A stretch of DNA of 32,476 nucleotides from a virus. The notes under the pieces were generated by a model. It made no database searches, was not told the DNA's origin, and was given only the letters and a program-made list of their open reading frames with translations. Position 1 is the first letter of the stretch; each line of letters begins with the position of its first letter. Shown one piece after another: positions 31,562-32,476 of this stretch. The DNA is taken from positions 1 through 32,476 of IMG/VR virus record IMGVR_UViG_3300028802_000047. One strand, written 5' to 3'. Both the position numbers and the translations under genes were made by a program.

Positions 31562-32476
31562 TCAGTACGCTCCCTTGCGGCGCGTGCGTGTGCCGGAAAT
31601 AAACCTTCCGGCGCCACGCAGGCCGGCGTAGGTGGGATTGGAGTTGACCATGTATTGCGCGAGGGCGGGAAAGTCGTCATTCTTTTGCGCCGGTAAGGCT
31701 TTGGGATCTTTGTTTGCCGCGGATCTTGCCGCCATGTGCTCGTCCCACACGTAGCGGTGAAACATATAGTTGGTTCTCGTGCAGGTATTGAACACAAAGA
31801 ATCGGGGCTCCCTGGTGCGCGGGTCGGGCTTTAAGTACGCTGTCAACCTAGCTCGGGCCGTCTCCCGATTATCATCGGCCAGATCGCAGCGCAGGCCCAC
31901 GGCGTCAAATTCGTCGCGAACGGTTCGGCCACGCTTATTGGTGACGCCCGCGGGCGATTTCGCCATGTTGGGGTCCATAAGGCGTCGTACCACGTCAATA
32001 CCGAGCTTTGTTTCCAAGTCGCGGGCCTTTTGCCACACCATGTCAGGCTCCCCGTCAACCTCTAGCTCGGCCACTTGGAATATGTCGTCTGAGGGGGCGA
32101 CCACGTACCACGCCATGGCGTGAGGTTTACGGGGGTGCGGGTCAAGGCAAAATATCCCAGGATAACCGTAGATGCTGCTAATAGGCTCGATATAATGGCA
32201 AAATTGGACAGTTGAGTTCCCGCCGCACTTCGCACATAACCCTTCTAGCACTAAACTAACGTTTTGACAAGTAAAACACCAAGTAGAGGCCCGATCTGAG
32301 TAAACCGGGTAGATTCTACCCGATAAGTGCATGAATTGGCCCTCTAACCTCACCGCTAACTGCTGCGCGGACAGTCCCGAGGTCACTTTGGCGATCATTT
32401 CGGGGTCTAGGATGCGATTCTTGACGGTAAAAAGCTGAAACACGTCAATATTGGGGTCGTCGCGCTTTTCCCACAG
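31562..32476 (-). CDS. terL: terminase large subunit, C-terminal nuclease part (5' end beyond window)
   Basis: Large terminase subunits cut concatemeric phage DNA and pump it through the portal. Only the nuclease half is here: the frame stays open to the window edge, and the 11 codons upstream of the internal GTG at 32443 are coding-like, so that GTG is not the true start. Counting from it, candidate RNase-H-type nuclease acidic residues are Asp101 (in CLDPHPRK), Asp157 (in RLMDPNM) and Asp256/257 (in KNDDFPALAQY). A CxxC...CxxC pattern (Cys56, 59, 70, 73) lies between the GRIYPVYS strand and the first catalytic strand and looks like an inserted zinc ribbon. It ends with a basic tail. The position just upstream of the portal gene supports the call. 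The ATPase half cannot be checked here. Confidence 0.85.
   Translation of the reverse strand: MWEKRDDPNIDVFQLFTVKNRILDPEMIAKVTSGLSAQQLAVRLEGQFMHLSGRIYPVYSDRASTWCFTCQNVSLVLEGLCAKCGGNSTVQFCHYIEPISSIYGYPGIFCLDPHPRKPHAMAWYVVAPSDDIFQVAELEVDGEPDMVWQKARDLETKLGIDVVRRLMDPNMAKSPAGVTNKRGRTVRDEFDAVGLRCDLADDNRETARARLTAYLKPDPRTREPRFFVFNTCTRTNYMFHRYVWDEHMAARSAANKDPKALPAQKNDDFPALAQYMVNSNPTYAGLRGAGRFISGTRTRRKGAY

Noticed and set aside
1-32476. tRNA genes, CRISPR arrays, insertion sequences, integrase/attachment site
   Set aside because: No cloverleaf-like, regularly spaced repeat, transposase or recombinase motif was seen on either strand.

Overview
This window reads as part of a tailed-phage (Caudoviricetes) genome or prophage. 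It is almost entirely the virion-structure module, packed on the minus strand and read from right to left. No rRNA, tRNA, CRISPR array, integrase, repressor, replication gene or endolysin is visible. Phage identity rests on the ordered set of terminase large subunit (cut by the right edge), portal, scaffold, major capsid protein, head-tail adaptor, P22-gp10-like tail hub protein, fibres and spikes, and ejection-type proteins. No tape-measure, tail-tube or sheath gene is present, so I infer a podovirus-like short-tailed phage. The host is probably Gram-negative: three proteins carry Sec signal peptides, and small membrane proteins of a type common in proteobacterial phages are present. The genus cannot be named from the sequence.

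Layout from right to left. (1) 32476-25491, packaging and head: terminase C-terminus with a zinc-ribbon-like insertion, a 25-aa membrane micro-protein, portal, a small helical protein, a well-formed sigma70-like promoter with leader hairpins, scaffold, a four-Cys protein, a probable decoration protein, the major capsid protein (GTG start), and a small basic protein. (2) 25421-22387: a beta-helix protein, a GT2-like glycosyltransferase, a WlbB/PglD-like acyltransferase, and a charged helical protein. (3) 22386-10305, a large adhesion block: tailspike-like beta-helices, LamG/ConA-like jelly-rolls, a repeat fibre, a triple-repeat small protein, a coiled coil, and three consecutive proteins with Sec signal peptides. 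(4) 10244-6122, tail core: a possible micro-gene, adaptor, stabilisation/hub protein, fibre, and a 58-aa protein. (5) 6129-799: five Gly-rich or helical proteins that look like internal or ejected virion proteins. (6) 798-36: three small membrane proteins in a row.

Three plus-strand genes sit in gaps between minus-strand genes: a 38-aa membrane protein (5516-5632), an HNH homing-type endonuclease (17574-18065) and a 49-aa acidic protein (19335-19484). Two of them meet the neighbouring stop codon in the same 4-bp TTAG overlap.

Most minus-strand genes abut or overlap at stop/start (ATGA, TAATG, TAAATG), which suggests long late transcripts with translational coupling. There is no gene-free stretch longer than about 150 bases. 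The most unusual points are the three signal-peptide proteins with paired cysteines, the sugar-modification pair inside the structural module, and the plus-strand inserts.
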